From NCBI GenBank assembly GCA_013003675.1, contig JABDIP010000461.1, positions 1 to 8,045 on the forward strand: a stretch of 8,045 nucleotides of DNA. Direction: 5' to 3'. How positions within the stretch are numbered: position 1 is the first letter of the stretch; each line of letters opens with the position of its first letter. Made by a program: the position numbers and the translations under genes. The DNA is from Inquilinus sp. GTDB taxonomy: Bacteria; Pseudomonadota; Alphaproteobacteria; DSM-16000; Inquilinaceae. Under the pieces are notes generated by a model. That model was not told where the DNA came from. It saw only the letters and a program-made list of their open reading frames with translations, and did no database searches. This document shows, piece after piece, positions 1-5,996 of the stretch.

Positions 1-24
1 GAGAAGGAGGCCGTCAATGTCTGA
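1..24 (+). CDS. rpsE: Possible C-terminal end of 30S ribosomal protein S5 (partial)
   Basis: Frame 1 from the window edge reads EKEAVNV and stops at TGA 22-24, giving an 8-base overlap with the rpmD start at 17. In this conserved cluster rpsE lies directly before rpmD, and S5 tails are variable and charged, so this fits the last seven codons of rpsE. Seven residues are too few to identify a protein. The identification rests on gene order only, and rpsE may equally well stop upstream of the window. Confidence 0.35.
   Translation, partial: EKEAVNV
4..10 (+). promoter_or_regulatory. Shine-Dalgarno site of rpmD
   Basis: AAGGAGG ends 6 bases before the ATG at 17. It is the strongest ribosome binding site in the first kilobase. 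It supports translation of the long form of L30, including its unusual N-terminal extension, rather than a start near the L30 core. Confidence 0.8.
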
Positions 25-559
25 CGAGCCCGAAAAGAAGGCGCCGGCCAAGAAGCCGGCGGCCAAGGCTGCGCCGAAGGCGAAGGCCGACGCCAAACCG
101 AAGGCGGCAGCCAAGCCGAAAGCGGCAGCCAAGCCTAAGGTGGCCGCTAAGCCGAAGGCGGCCGCGGAACCGAAGGCCGCGGCGAAGAAGCCGGAGGCCG
201 CGCCGGCCGCCGACGAACTGGTTGTGGAGGAAGTCTCGGAGGCGCCCGAGGCCAAGGTTCCCGCCAAGCCCAAGCCCAAGCCGGCGGCGGCCAAGGCGGC
301 TCCGGCCAAGAAGCCGGCCGTTAAGGCGAAGCCGGCGAAAGCCAAGCGCCCGGTGCCGCAAAAGAAGACACCGAGCGGCCCGACCGTCGCGGTCCGTCAG
401 ACCGGCAGCCCGATCGGCCGCCCCGGCGATCAGCGGGCAACGCTGATCGGCCTCGGCCTGAACAAGATGAACCGCGTGCGCGTACTGGAGGACACCCCCT
501 CGGTGCGCGGCATGATCGACAAGGTAAAGCACCTGGTGCGCGTCGAGCAGGCCTCCTGA
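17..559 (+). CDS. rpmD: 50S ribosomal protein L30 with a long Lys/Ala/Pro-rich N-terminal extension
   Basis: L30 is a small protein of the large ribosomal subunit. The L30 core is at residues ~119-180 and has the expected strand-loop-helix pattern, with IGRPGDQRATLIGLGLNKMN followed by EDTPSVRGMIDKVKHLVRV. Bacterial L30 is normally about 60 residues; this protein has 180. The first ~118 residues are almost entirely K, A and P, with five 6-residue repeats at 27-56, a short acidic break (DELVVEEVSEAPE, 66-78) and a second basic PAKPKP/PAKKPA stretch (82-117). This composition resembles histone-H1-like C-terminal tails and is predicted to be disordered. The ATG at 17 has a near-perfect Shine-Dalgarno site. 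A GTG at 353 (residue 113) would give a normal-length L30 but has only weak upstream purines. The rplO start follows after 28 bases. The identity is certain; whether the mature protein keeps the extension is not known. Confidence 0.93.
   Translation: MSDEPEKKAPAKKPAAKAAPKAKADAKPKAAAKPKAAAKPKVAAKPKAAAEPKAAAKKPEAAPAADELVVEEVSEAPEAKVPAKPKPKPAAAKAAPAKKPAVKAKPAKAKRPVPQKKTPSGPTVAVRQTGSPIGRPGDQRATLIGLGLNKMNRVRVLEDTPSVRGMIDKVKHLVRVEQAS
95..184 (+). repeat. In-frame 18-bp tandem repeat coding [K/E]PK[A/V]AA, five copies
   Basis: Residues 27-56 of the L30 extension are five consecutive 6-residue units: KPKAAA, KPKAAA, KPKVAA, KPKAAA and EPKAAA. The DNA copies differ mostly at third codon positions (for example aag/aaa and gca/gcc/gcg). 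They are therefore diverged at the nucleotide level while the peptide pattern is kept. This suggests selection on composition rather than a very recent slippage event. Confidence 0.85.
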
Positions 560-587
560 CCGCCACCGGATTCCGAGGATCGACAAG

Positions 588-1094
588 ATGAAGCTCAACG
601 AACTGCGCGACAATCCCGGCGCCCGCAAGCCTCGCACGCGGGTTGGACGGGGCGTCGGCTCCGGCAAGGGCAAGACGGGCGGACGGGGCCAGAAGGGCCA
701 GAAGAGCCGGTCCGGCGTGTCGCTGAACGGCTTCGAGGGTGGCCAGATGCCGCTCTATCGCAGGCTGCCGAAGCGCGGGTTTAACAATCCGATGCGGCTC
801 AGCTATGCGGTAGTCAATCTCGGCCGCCTGCAGAAGGCGATCGACGCCAAGAAGCTCGATGCCAAGGGCATGATCGACGCCGCCGGCCTCCAGGCCGCCG
901 GTCTCGTCGGCAAGCTGGGCGACGGCGTGCGCCTGCTCGCCAAGGGCGAGTTGAAGGCGAAGATCGAGATCCAGGTCGCCGGTGCGTCGAAGGCCGCGGT
1001 CGAGGCGGTGGAGAAGGCCGGAGGCAAGGTCGTCGTCGCCGCCCGTCGCGCCGCCAAGGCCAAGAAAGGGTCCGAGGCCGCCGCCGAGAGTTAA
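588..1094 (+). CDS. rplO: 50S ribosomal protein L15
   Basis: L15 is a late-assembling protein of the large subunit that binds 23S rRNA. The N-terminal third is the hallmark Gly/Arg/Lys-rich extension (MKLNELRDNPGARK, then GRGVGSGKGKTGGRGQKGQK at residues 20-39, then the FEGGQMPLYRRLPKRGF segment at 49-65). This threads through rRNA in known ribosomes. The C-terminal globular part ends in a Lys/Ala-rich tail (from about residue 150, AARRAAKAKKGSEAAAES). Its 168 residues are somewhat longer than the 144 of E. coli, mainly because of that tail. The ATG at 588 has GAGGA at 575-579, 8 bases upstream. The gene sits between rpmD and secY as in most bacteria and is expected to be co-transcribed with them. 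Confidence 0.98.
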   Translation: MKLNELRDNPGARKPRTRVGRGVGSGKGKTGGRGQKGQKSRSGVSLNGFEGGQMPLYRRLPKRGFNNPMRLSYAVVNLGRLQKAIDAKKLDAKGMIDAAGLQAAGLVGKLGDGVRLLAKGELKAKIEIQVAGASKAAVEAVEKAGGKVVVAARRAAKAKKGSEAAAES

Positions 1095-1122
1095 CGGCAC
1101 GGCCGCCTCCTCCTACATTGGG

Positions 1123-1139
1123 GCGGTAGTACCTACCGC
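1123..1139 (+). promoter_or_regulatory. Perfect 7-bp hairpin in the rplO-secY spacer
   Basis: The arms GCGGTAG (1123-1129) and CTACCGC (1133-1139) are perfectly complementary around a 3-base loop, 27 bases before the secY ATG. No U-tract follows, so it is not an intrinsic terminator. GGCGGT (1122-1127) can alternatively pair with ACCGCC (1144-1149), which is closer to the secY ribosome binding site (GAGG, 1158-1161). A regulatory role is inference only. Confidence 0.4.
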
Positions 1140-1166
1140 ATTCACCGCCGAATCGTCGAGGGCGCC

Positions 1167-2506
<1,340 letters not shown>

Positions 2507-2510
<4 letters not shown>

Positions 2511-3163
2511 ACCTGATTCTGCTGGGACCGCCCGGCGCGGGGAAGGGAACCCAAGCCAAGCGGCTTGAGCAGAGATTCGGGCTCCGCCAATTGTCGACCG
2601 GCGACATGCTGCGGGCGCTGGTGGCCGGTGGCAGTGCGCTTGGCCGGGAGGCGAAGGCGGTGATGGATGCCGGCCAACTCGTCTCCGACGACATCATGAT
2701 CCGCATGATCTCCGAGCGCATCGATCAGCCAGATTGCGCCAGCGGTTTCATCCTCGACGGTTTCCCGCGCACCGTGCCGCAGGCCGAGGCGCTGGACCAC
2801 ATGCTGGAAGAGAAGGGGCTGAAGCTCGACGCGGTGATCGAGATGCAGGTCGACGACGGCGCCCTCGCCGAGCGCGTCGCCGGCCGCTTCACCTGCGCCA
2901 ATTGCGGCGCCGGCTACCATGAAAAGTTCCAGCGGCCGAAGGTCGAGGGCGTCTGCGACGTGTGCAGCGGGACTGAGTTCGTCCGCCGCTCCGACGACAC
3001 CATCGAGACCGTCTCGAAGCGCCTGGCGGCCTATCATGAGCAGACCGCGCCGATTCTGCCGTATTACCGTGAGCATGGCGTGTTGAAGGCGGTCGACGGC
3101 ATGGCCGACATCGACTCCGTGGCCCGGCAGACCGCCGGGATTCTGGAGGGTGCCGGGAGTTGA
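2507..3163 (+). CDS. adk: Adenylate kinase, long form with Cys4 zinc-binding LID
   Basis: Adenylate kinase catalyses ATP + AMP = 2 ADP in the cytoplasm and balances the adenylate pool. Its 218 residues match the long bacterial form. The P-loop GPPGAGKGT is at residues 7-15, the AMP-site TGDMLR at 31-36 and the FILDGFPRT motif at 81-89. Arg-rich catalytic elements are seen in ERVAGR (122-127) and VRRSDD (159-164). The LID domain (about 125-163) carries two CxxC pairs, C130/C133 and C150/C153, the structural zinc site seen in Gram-positive and some alphaproteobacterial enzymes but absent in E. coli. The gene overlaps secY by 4 bases and has GGGAG at 2496-2500 as its ribosome binding site. Its stop codon lies inside the -35 box of the next promoter. 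Confidence 0.98.
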
Positions 3164-3187
3164 CTTGGCGGGGCCCGGCCCTATAAT
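3160..3187 (+). promoter_or_regulatory. Near-consensus sigma70-type promoter for rpsM-rpsK-rpoA-rplQ
   Basis: TTGACT (3160-3165) and TATAAT (3182-3187) are separated by 16 bases of GC-rich sequence. The -10 is a perfect consensus and the -35 matches five of six positions. The -35 box contains the TGA stop of adk (3161-3163), so the promoter abuts the end of the upstream gene. Transcription should start near 3194, leaving a leader of about 150 bases before rpsM. An A/T-rich consensus hexamer in otherwise GC-rich DNA is unlikely to be chance. Confidence 0.85.
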
Positions 3188-3276
3188 CCGCGCGCTTTCC
3201 ACGGGGGCGGCACGACCATGTCGATCCGTCCCGGGCAAGCGCAAGACTTGAACAACCACGCCACCCGGCGATGCAG

Positions 3277-3305
3277 GGGCCGACCGTCGACCCGATGGAC
3301 GGCCC
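3277..3305 (+). promoter_or_regulatory. Hairpin in the rpsM leader
   Basis: GGGCCGACC (3277-3285) pairs with GGACGGCCC (3297-3305), giving eight base pairs and one A-A mismatch around an 11-base loop. It lies 42 bases before the rpsM ATG, within the inferred untranslated leader. No T-run follows, so it is not an intrinsic terminator. In enterobacteria the alpha operon is autoregulated by S4 on the rpsM leader, but no rpsD lies here and I cannot match this hairpin to a known ribosomal-protein binding motif. Confidence 0.35.
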
Positions 3306-3347
3306 AGCGGCGTTGCCGAAGGGAGCGGAACACATAGGAGTGACGAC

Positions 3348-3716
3348 ATGGCGCGTATCGCCGGCGTCAACATACCGACCCAGAAGCGGGTCGAGATCGC
3401 CCTGACCTATATCCACGGCATCGGCCGGACCTCGGCATCGAAGATCTGCTCGTCGCTCGGCATCCCGCGGGAGCGCCGGGTGAACGAGTTGACCGAGGAC
3501 GAGGTCCTGCGCATCCGCGAGTCGATCGACAACGACTTCCAGGTCGAAGGCGATCTGCGTCGCGAGGTTGCGATGAACATCAAGCGGCTGATGGACATGG
3601 CCTGCTATCGCGGCTTGCGGCATCGCAAGGGGCTGCCGGTGCGCGGCCAGCGTACCCACACCAACGCGCGGACTCGCAAGGGCCCCGCCAAGCCGATCGC
3701 CGGCAAGAAGAAGTAA
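3348..3716 (+). CDS. rpsM: 30S ribosomal protein S13
   Basis: S13 is a head protein of the small subunit that contacts 16S rRNA, the P-site tRNA and bridges to the large subunit. The 122 residues are full length. The start MARIAGVNIPTQKRVEIALT and the helix-two-turn-helix region YIHGIGRTSASKIC (21-34) are typical. The signature YRGLRHRKGLPVRGQRT is at 87-103, followed by the THTNARTRKG segment and a basic tail ending GKKK that reaches toward the decoding site. AGGAG (3336-3340) lies 7 bases before the ATG. The gene is the first of the block driven by the promoter at 3160-3187. It is separated from adk by 184 bases, whereas other cluster gaps are mostly under 75 bases. Confidence 0.99.
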   Translation: MARIAGVNIPTQKRVEIALTYIHGIGRTSASKICSSLGIPRERRVNELTEDEVLRIRESIDNDFQVEGDLRREVAMNIKRLMDMACYRGLRHRKGLPVRGQRTHTNARTRKGPAKPIAGKKK

Positions 3717-3746
3717 CCGGCCGAGCTCTCGAGGGAAGATCCGACA

Positions 3747-4142
3747 ATGGCAAAACAGCCGACCGCTGGGCGCGTCCGCCGCCGCGAGCGCAAGAACATC
3801 ACATCGGGCGTCGCCCATGTGAACGCCTCGTTCAACAACACGATGATCACGATCAGCGATGCCCAGGGCAACGCGATCTCGTGGTCGTCCGCCGGCTCTA
3901 TGGGCTTCAAGGGCAGCCGCAAATCGACGCCCTACGCGGCGCAGATGGCCGCCGAGGATGCCGGCAAGAAGGCGCAGGACCACGGCGTCAAGGTATTGGA
4001 GGTCACCGTCAAGGGGCCGGGCTCCGGTCGCGAGTCGGCGCTGCGCGCGCTGTCGGCCGTCGGTTTCCAGATCACTTCGATCCGTGACGTGACGCCGATT
4101 CCGCATAACGGCGTGCGCCCCCGCAAGAAGCGGCGCGTCTAA
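3747..4142 (+). CDS. rpsK: 30S ribosomal protein S11
   Basis: S11 is a platform protein of the small subunit near the mRNA exit and the 16S rRNA 3' end. The 131 residues cover the full protein: a basic N-terminus (GRVRRRERKN), the fold core VAHVNASFNNTMITISDAQG (22-41), and the signature LEVTVKGPGSGRESALRAL (84-102). The end is ITSIRDVTPIPHNGVRPRKKRRV. The Asn121-Gly122 pair corresponds to the Asn-Gly that is converted to isoaspartate in E. coli S11. The residue after it is Val, where Cys (HNGCRP) is common. GAGGGA at 3731-3736 is the likely ribosome binding site. The gene follows rpsM by 30 bases, so the two are surely co-transcribed. Confidence 0.99.
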   Translation: MAKQPTAGRVRRRERKNITSGVAHVNASFNNTMITISDAQGNAISWSSAGSMGFKGSRKSTPYAAQMAAEDAGKKAQDHGVKVLEVTVKGPGSGRESALRALSAVGFQITSIRDVTPIPHNGVRPRKKRRV

Positions 4143-4156
4143 TTTAGACACAGCTT

Positions 4157-4273
4157 GGTCCCCGCCCCGGGACAGCGGCCGTCAGCCACGCGGCCGCCAG
4201 GGATGGGCGTGGGGACCGTCGTGCCGGTCCGAGACTGGCACCAGGCTGTCACTGGGCCCGGCGCCGCAGGGCC
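4157..4273 (+). promoter_or_regulatory. Structured leader between rpsK and rpoA
   Basis: The 157-base gap holds at least four potential stems. An outer stem pairs GGTCCCC (4157-4163) with GGGGACC (4211-4217) and encloses an inner stem GCGGCCG (4175-4181) with CGGCCGC (4191-4197). A third hairpin pairs GTGCCGGTC (4221-4229) with GACTGGCAC (4233-4241), nine pairs including one G-T, around a 3-base loop. A fourth, weaker stem is GGCCC (4255-4259) with GGGCC (4269-4273). The last lies 12 bases upstream of the rpoA ribosome binding site. No clear promoter and no U-tract terminator is visible. Known functions for such a leader include autoregulation and RNA processing; neither can be shown here. 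Confidence 0.45.
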
Positions 4274-4285
4274 GTTTCGTTGGCG

Positions 4286-4290
4286 AAGGA
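4286..4290 (+). promoter_or_regulatory. Shine-Dalgarno site that fixes the TTG start of rpoA
   Basis: AAGGA (within GAAGGA, 4285-4290) ends 9 bases before TTG 4300. No ATG or GTG in the rpoA frame lies between this site and the conserved N-terminal sequence. The site therefore decides in favour of a TTG start. Confidence 0.75.
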
Positions 4291-4299
4291 AAACACCCG

Positions 4300-5316
4300 T
4301 TGCTTCAGAGAAACTGGCAGGAATTGATCAAGCCGAACGCGCTGGAAATCGTCGCCACCGACGATCCGCAGCGCAAGGCCGTTATCGTCGCCGAACCGTT
4401 GGAGCGGGGCTTCGGCCTCACGTTGGGCAACGCGCTGCGCCGCGTGCTGCTGTCGTCGCTGCAGGGCGCGGCGGTGACGTCGCTGCAGATCGATGGCGTG
4501 TTGCACGAGTTCTCGTCGATCCCAGGCGTCCGCGAGGACGTCACCGACATCGTGCTGAACATCAAGGGTCTGGCCCTGCGGATGCACGTCGAGGGGCCGA
4601 AGCGCATGCGCCTGCATGCCGAGGGTCCGGGGCCGGTGACCGCCGGCCAGATCATCACCGGGCCTGATATCGAGATCATGGATCCCGATCTGGTGATCTG
4701 CACCCTCGACAACGACGCCCGTCTCAACATGGAGATGACCGTCAATCTCGGTAAAGGCTACGTTCCGGCGGCGCTGAACCGGCCCGAGGACGCGCCGATC
4801 GGCCTGATCCCGGTCGACTCCCTGTACAGCCCGGTGCGGCGCGTTTCCTACAAGGTGGAGAACACCCGCGTCGGCCAGGTCACCGACTATGACAAGCTGT
4901 CGCTGACGGTGGAGACCGACGGCTCGGTGACGCCGGAGGACTCGGTGGCACTGGCCGCCCGGATCCTGCAGGACCAGCTTCGCCTGTTCGTCAATTTCGA
5001 GGAGCCGAAGGCGCACCGGGCGGAAGAGTCCAGCGAGGAGATGCCGTTCAACCGCAACCTGCTGCGCAAGGTCGACGAGCTGGAGCTGTCGGTGCGGTCG
5101 GCGAACTGCCTGAAGAACGACAACATCGTCTATATCGGCGATCTGGTGCAGAAGTCGGAGGCGGAGATGCTGCGCACTCCGAATTTCGGCCGCAAATCGC
5201 TGAACGAGATCAAGGAAGTGCTGGCGCAGATGGGGCTGCATCTCGGTATGGAGATCCCGAACTGGCCGCCGGAGAATATCGAAGAGCTGGCCAAGAAGCT
5301 CGACGAGCCTTACTGA
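4300..5316 (+). CDS. rpoA: DNA-directed RNA polymerase subunit alpha
   Basis: The alpha subunit dimerises to nucleate assembly of RNA polymerase and contacts promoter UP elements and activators. The 338 residues (329 in E. coli) comprise an N-terminal assembly domain (1 to ~230), an acidic linker around 240-248 (AEESSEEMP) and the C-terminal DNA-binding domain (~251-325). The dimerisation segment LERGFGLTLGNALRRVLLSS is at 34-53. The CTD has LELSVRSANCLK, where Arg266 and Asn269 correspond to the UP-element-binding Arg265 and Asn268 of E. coli, followed by TPNFGRKSLNEIKEVL (293-308). The start is TTG. The resulting N-terminus (M)LQRNWQELIKPN matches the family from its first residues and no other in-frame start fits. 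It lies downstream of rpsK and upstream of rplQ, the standard alpha-operon order. Confidence 0.98.
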   Translation: MLQRNWQELIKPNALEIVATDDPQRKAVIVAEPLERGFGLTLGNALRRVLLSSLQGAAVTSLQIDGVLHEFSSIPGVREDVTDIVLNIKGLALRMHVEGPKRMRLHAEGPGPVTAGQIITGPDIEIMDPDLVICTLDNDARLNMEMTVNLGKGYVPAALNRPEDAPIGLIPVDSLYSPVRRVSYKVENTRVGQVTDYDKLSLTVETDGSVTPEDSVALAARILQDQLRLFVNFEEPKAHRAEESSEEMPFNRNLLRKVDELELSVRSANCLKNDNIVYIGDLVQKSEAEMLRTPNFGRKSLNEIKEVLAQMGLHLGMEIPNWPPENIEELAKKLDEPY

Positions 5317-5323
5317 GCGCGAG

Positions 5324-5432
5324 GACTGGTACCAGGGTCGCGGTGACCCGATGTCGTCGAACCCGTTGCCGTCCGGTCCTGCGACCGGCGGCCGGGGCGC
5401 CGGCAGTTGGCGGCGGGCTCGTGCGCGAGTCC
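5324..5432 (+). promoter_or_regulatory. Structured leader between rpoA and rplQ
   Basis: The 138-base gap carries three potential hairpins: GGGTC (5335-5339) with GACCC (5345-5349); CCGGTC (5373-5378) with GACCGG (5383-5388), loop CTGC; and GGGCTCG (5415-5421) with CGAGTCC (5426-5432), loop TGCG, containing one G-T pair. It opens with GACTGGTACCAGG (5324-5336), which contains the palindrome CTGGTACCAG. The same element with one T-to-C change is in the rpoA leader at 4233-4245. No terminator-like T-run and no convincing promoter are visible, so rplQ is most likely read through from rpoA. Confidence 0.4.
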
Positions 5433-5440
5433 AGGCAATG

Positions 5441-5446
5441 AGGAGG
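5441..5446 (+). promoter_or_regulatory. Shine-Dalgarno site that fixes the rplQ start
   Basis: AGGAGG (within GAGGAGGA, 5440-5447) ends 8 bases before the ATG at 5455. The frame is open further upstream to a TTG at 5407. The ribosome binding site and the conserved MRHGMSGRKLNR start show that 5455 is correct. Confidence 0.85.
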
Positions 5447-5454
5447 ACACTGTC

Positions 5455-5877
5455 ATGCGTCATGGCATGAGCGGACGGAAGCTTAATCGGACCAGCAGTC
5501 ATCGCAAGGCGATGTTCTCGAACATGGCGGCGGCCCTGATCAAGCACGAGCAGATCAAGACCACCCTGCCGAAGGCGAAGGAACTGCGCCCCGTCGTCGA
5601 AAAGTTGATCACCTTGGGCAAGAAGGGCAGCTTGCACAATCGCCGTAACGCCCACGCCATGCTGCGCGACGACGCCATGGTCGCCAAGCTGTTCGACACC
5701 CTGGCCGAGCGCTACAAGGATCGCGCCGGCGGCTACACCCGGGTGCTGCGGGCGGGATTCCGGTATGGCGACTCCGCGCCGATGGCGGTCATCGAATTCG
5801 TCGACCGCGACCCCGAGGCCAAGGGGCAGGATAGCGGCCCGGTGGCCGAGACGGTGCCCGAGGGCGACGAGGAATAG
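5455..5877 (+). CDS. rplQ: 50S ribosomal protein L17
   Basis: L17 is a large-subunit protein near the peptide exit tunnel. The 140 residues start with the invariant MRHGMSGRKLNRTSSHRKAM and continue with FSNMAAALIKHEQIKTTLPK (21-40), AKELRPVVEKLITLGKKG and the GGYTRVLRAGFRYGDSAPMAVIEFVDR end of the conserved fold (92-118). E. coli L17 has 127 residues. The extra C-terminal part (about 119-140) is acidic and low in complexity, as is common in alphaproteobacterial L17. The ATG at 5455 is preferred over the upstream TTG because the family begins exactly there and AGGAGG precedes it. This is the last gene of the operon and an intrinsic terminator follows 30 bases after the stop. Confidence 0.98.
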   Translation: MRHGMSGRKLNRTSSHRKAMFSNMAAALIKHEQIKTTLPKAKELRPVVEKLITLGKKGSLHNRRNAHAMLRDDAMVAKLFDTLAERYKDRAGGYTRVLRAGFRYGDSAPMAVIEFVDRDPEAKGQDSGPVAETVPEGDEE

Positions 5878-5907
5878 GCGTCCCGTCGGTCAACGACCGG
5901 GATCCGA

Positions 5908-5935
5908 GGGCGGCCGTGCAGGGCCGCCCTTCTTC
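5908..5935 (+). terminator. Intrinsic terminator after rplQ
   Basis: GGGCGGCC (5908-5915) pairs perfectly with GGCCGCCC (5922-5929) around a 6-base loop, extended by A5907-T5930, and is followed by TTCTTC (5930-5935). This is a short but T-rich tail for such GC-rich DNA. It ends the ribosomal-protein/rpoA transcription unit. A smaller hairpin, CGGTC/GACCG at 5887-5899, lies just upstream. Confidence 0.8.
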
Positions 5936-5980
5936 GGTCGACGGCGGCCCGCGGTTGTTCCTGCGAAATCCCGGCGGCAT

Positions 5981-5989
5981 TGCTAGAAT
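5981..5989 (+). promoter_or_regulatory. Extended -10 promoter of the HtrA-family gene
   Basis: TGCTAGAAT is an extended -10 element (TG, one base, then TAGAAT at 5984-5989). No good -35 box is found at 16-18 bases upstream; CTGCGA at 5961-5966 matches only three of six positions. The -10 ends 7 bases before the ATG at 5997, so transcription would start at or next to the start codon. It lies downstream of the rplQ terminator, as expected for a new transcription unit. Confidence 0.55.
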
Positions 5990-5996
5990 GCCGGCC

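Noticed and set aside
14..673. Minus-strand open frame opposite rpmD with Leu/Arg/Gly-rich repeats
   Set aside because: It is the reverse complement of the Lys/Ala/Pro tract of L30. The repeats come from the sense-strand repeats, not from an independent protein.
4255..4280. GGCCC/GGGCC stem followed by GTTTCGTT as a terminator before rpoA
   Set aside because: The stem is only 5 bp with a 9-base loop and the T-run is interrupted. Termination inside the alpha operon just before rpoA would not make sense without an antitermination signal, which I do not see.
4155..4667. + strand open frame across the rpoA leader and the start of rpoA
   Set aside because: It runs in another frame over conserved rpoA sequence, has no homology that I recognise and no good ribosome binding site.
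5407..5454. TTG start 16 codons upstream of L17
   Set aside because: The added residues (MAAGSCASPGNEEDTV) are not part of L17. The family begins at MRHGMSGRKLNR and AGGAGG precedes the ATG at 5455.
5955..5989. TTGTTC (5955-5960) as the -35 partner of TAGAAT
   Set aside because: The spacer would be 23 bases, too long for a sigma70-type promoter. The extended -10 is the better explanation.
5916..5996. GTG 5916 or ATG 5988 as the start of the HtrA-family protein
   Set aside because: GTG 5916 lies in the rplQ terminator loop and would put 27 residues before the signal peptide; ATG 5988 overlaps the -10 element. ATG 5997 gives a standard signal peptide.
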